Shown: in pieces, positions 6,252-7,172 of the stretch | Numbering within the stretch: position 1 is the stretch's first letter | Layout of the letters: each line of letters starts with the position of its first letter | Source: Deltaproteobacteria bacterium | GTDB lineage: Bacteria; Desulfobacterota; Anaeroferrophillalia; Anaeroferrophillales; Tharpellaceae | Length of the DNA stretch: 7,172 nt | Reading direction: 5' to 3' | NCBI GenBank assembly: GCA_030640695.1 | Contig: DAOWIX010000060.1 | Span: 1-7,172, forward strand | The notes under the pieces: model-generated | The model's input: the letters and a program-made list of their open reading frames with translations, nothing else | The model's database searches: none | What the model was told of the DNA's origin: nothing | Translations under genes and position numbers: made by a program

Positions 6252-7172
6252 TTATGATCTGGTCTGTCGCCAAGACGATCTTGGCCCGTTGCTTGCGGCC
6301 GCCTTTCTCGCAAAAGAAAAATGCCGGGTTCTGTTACTGCCGCCATTGCCTAAAAAGGCGCCCGAGCCCAATTTCCTGATTCCGGTCCTGCGTGGCTATC
6401 CGGCCAGATTACTCTCTTCCTTAACGGAGTTGGAAGATCCTCCGGCGCAGTTTTTATCCTGGCAGAGTGGGTCAACGGTTAGATCTTGGTCGGATTCTGT
6501 AAGCCGGGAAATGGAATTTTCCAAACTTTCAAAGTCGACCCTTGCGCACGGGGGATGGCCTGAGTTGGAACAGTTGTGGCAACTTCTCGACCGTTGCATG
6601 GCGCAGGGGCTCGAAATGCCGACTTCGTCATTAGGTGGCATCGGGCGCATGATCTGGTTGTTGGTGCGCAATGAATTTTTGCGCGAGCGTCGTCGTTATA
6701 ACCTGGTAAGTTGGCTTGAGGCCACGGGAATTCCCTCTTCAGAGCAGCAGCTATGGCGATCCTTAGTGCCTTTGATCTCTTTAAGCCGTTTTGCTGATCC
6801 TCCACTTTTGTCTTTTGCCTATGGGGTTCAGACCCTTTTAGCTCCCGATGCCTGGATCGGTATCGGTCGGCTTAAAGAGCATCTGCATGAATATTTACTT
6901 TCCCAGGGAGCGCATCAGGTAGAGGAAGAGTGGGTGCCGGTCTTTGACGGTAAGTGGTTTATCGGGGTTGGCAATAGTGATAAGGTGGCTCGTCGGGCGA
7001 CACTTTTTTTGGCAGACTCAGATCCCGGCTCTTTAATGCAGGAGGTTCCTGCGCCCCGGCGGCGAAGGGATTTTAATCGTCAGTTTCAGCTTGATGATCC
7101 GGGTTTTAGTCATCTTCAGACGACTTCGACTCAACTTCGTCAGGCAACCGATCAAGCTTTATACCATCTTGA
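6241..7172 (+). CDS. FAD-oxidoreductase-like protein with degenerate nucleotide motif, partial
   Basis: The frame is open from the ATG at 6241 to the window end (310 codons), so the C-terminus is missing. The N-terminus (D6-A24, DLVCRQDDLGPLLAAAFLA) aligns without gaps to the dinucleotide-binding strand-turn-helix of the phytoene-desaturase/amine-oxidase group, followed by a second strand, CRVLLLPP. Residues 105-200 are helical (LISLSRFADPPLLSFAYGVQ) and 201-225 fit the family's second conserved block (GIGRLKEHLHEYLLSQGA), followed by strands up to ATLFLADSD, where such enzymes build the FAD-contacting sheet. Of the canonical GxGxxG glycines, positions 11, 13 and 16 are Gln, Asp and Pro, and the acidic residue after strand 2 is Pro, so normal FAD binding is doubtful. 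It overlaps the LdcA-like gene by 11 nt; GGTGG lies only 3 nt before the ATG, so translation may depend on the upstream gene. Fold assignment is inference from pattern; substrate and role are unknown. Confidence 0.75.
   Translation, partial: MAVDYDLVCRQDDLGPLLAAAFLAKEKCRVLLLPPLPKKAPEPNFLIPVLRGYPARLLSSLTELEDPPAQFLSWQSGSTVRSWSDSVSREMEFSKLSKSTLAHGGWPELEQLWQLLDRCMAQGLEMPTSSLGGIGRMIWLLVRNEFLRERRRYNLVSWLEATGIPSSEQQLWRSLVPLISLSRFADPPLLSFAYGVQTLLAPDAWIGIGRLKEHLHEYLLSQGAHQVEEEWVPVFDGKWFIGVGNSDKVARRATLFLADSDPGSLMQEVPAPRRRRDFNRQFQLDDPGFSHLQTTSTQLRQATDQALYHL

Noticed and set aside
6396..6805. Minus-strand open frames opposite the FAD-fold gene
   Set aside because: The plus-strand frame is continuous for 310 codons with fold-like patterns; the antisense frames have none.

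Overview
The window reads as chromosomal DNA of a deltaproteobacterium in the broad sense (Desulfobacterota or Myxococcota relatives, for example Desulfuromonadales). The evidence is the gene content: an MglA-type Ras-like GTPase, a TPR protein and a DUF4388 (PATAN) protein lie side by side, a combination I associate with these phyla. No rRNA, tRNA or other taxonomic marker is present, so this placement is inference. I see no mobile element, CRISPR array or RNA gene.

Left part (1-5009, minus strand, transcribed right to left). Four tightly spaced genes look like one operon. In transcription order they are a soluble TPR protein (5009-3867), an MglA-like small GTPase with a long C-terminal extension (3831-2782), a polytopic membrane protein with an internal TPR domain and a zinc ribbon (2723-846), and a DUF4388 protein whose frame runs off the window just as a hydrophobic segment begins (849-<1). 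The gaps are 35 nt, 58 nt and a 4-nt ATGA overlap. The cluster resembles a GTPase signalling or cell-polarity module: a GTP switch, TPR adaptors as possible effectors, a membrane platform and a PATAN-type partner. No MglB/Roadblock protein is seen here. The physiological role cannot be read from the sequence; motility, type IV pilus or polarity control is an analogy to Myxococcus MglA.

Middle (5010-5300). This is a 291-nt AT-rich divergent intergenic region. It must hold the promoter of the left operon and that of the right pair. It contains a short palindrome and one plausible plus-strand promoter, all weakly supported.

Right part (5301-7172, plus strand). A complete S66-family LD-carboxypeptidase (LdcA-like, peptidoglycan recycling) overlaps by 11 nt the start of a second gene. 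The second product matches the length and layout of the FAD-dependent phytoene-desaturase/amine-oxidase fold, but its nucleotide-binding glycines are lost. It is cut by the window end. The overlap suggests co-expression, though a functional link between the two is not obvious.
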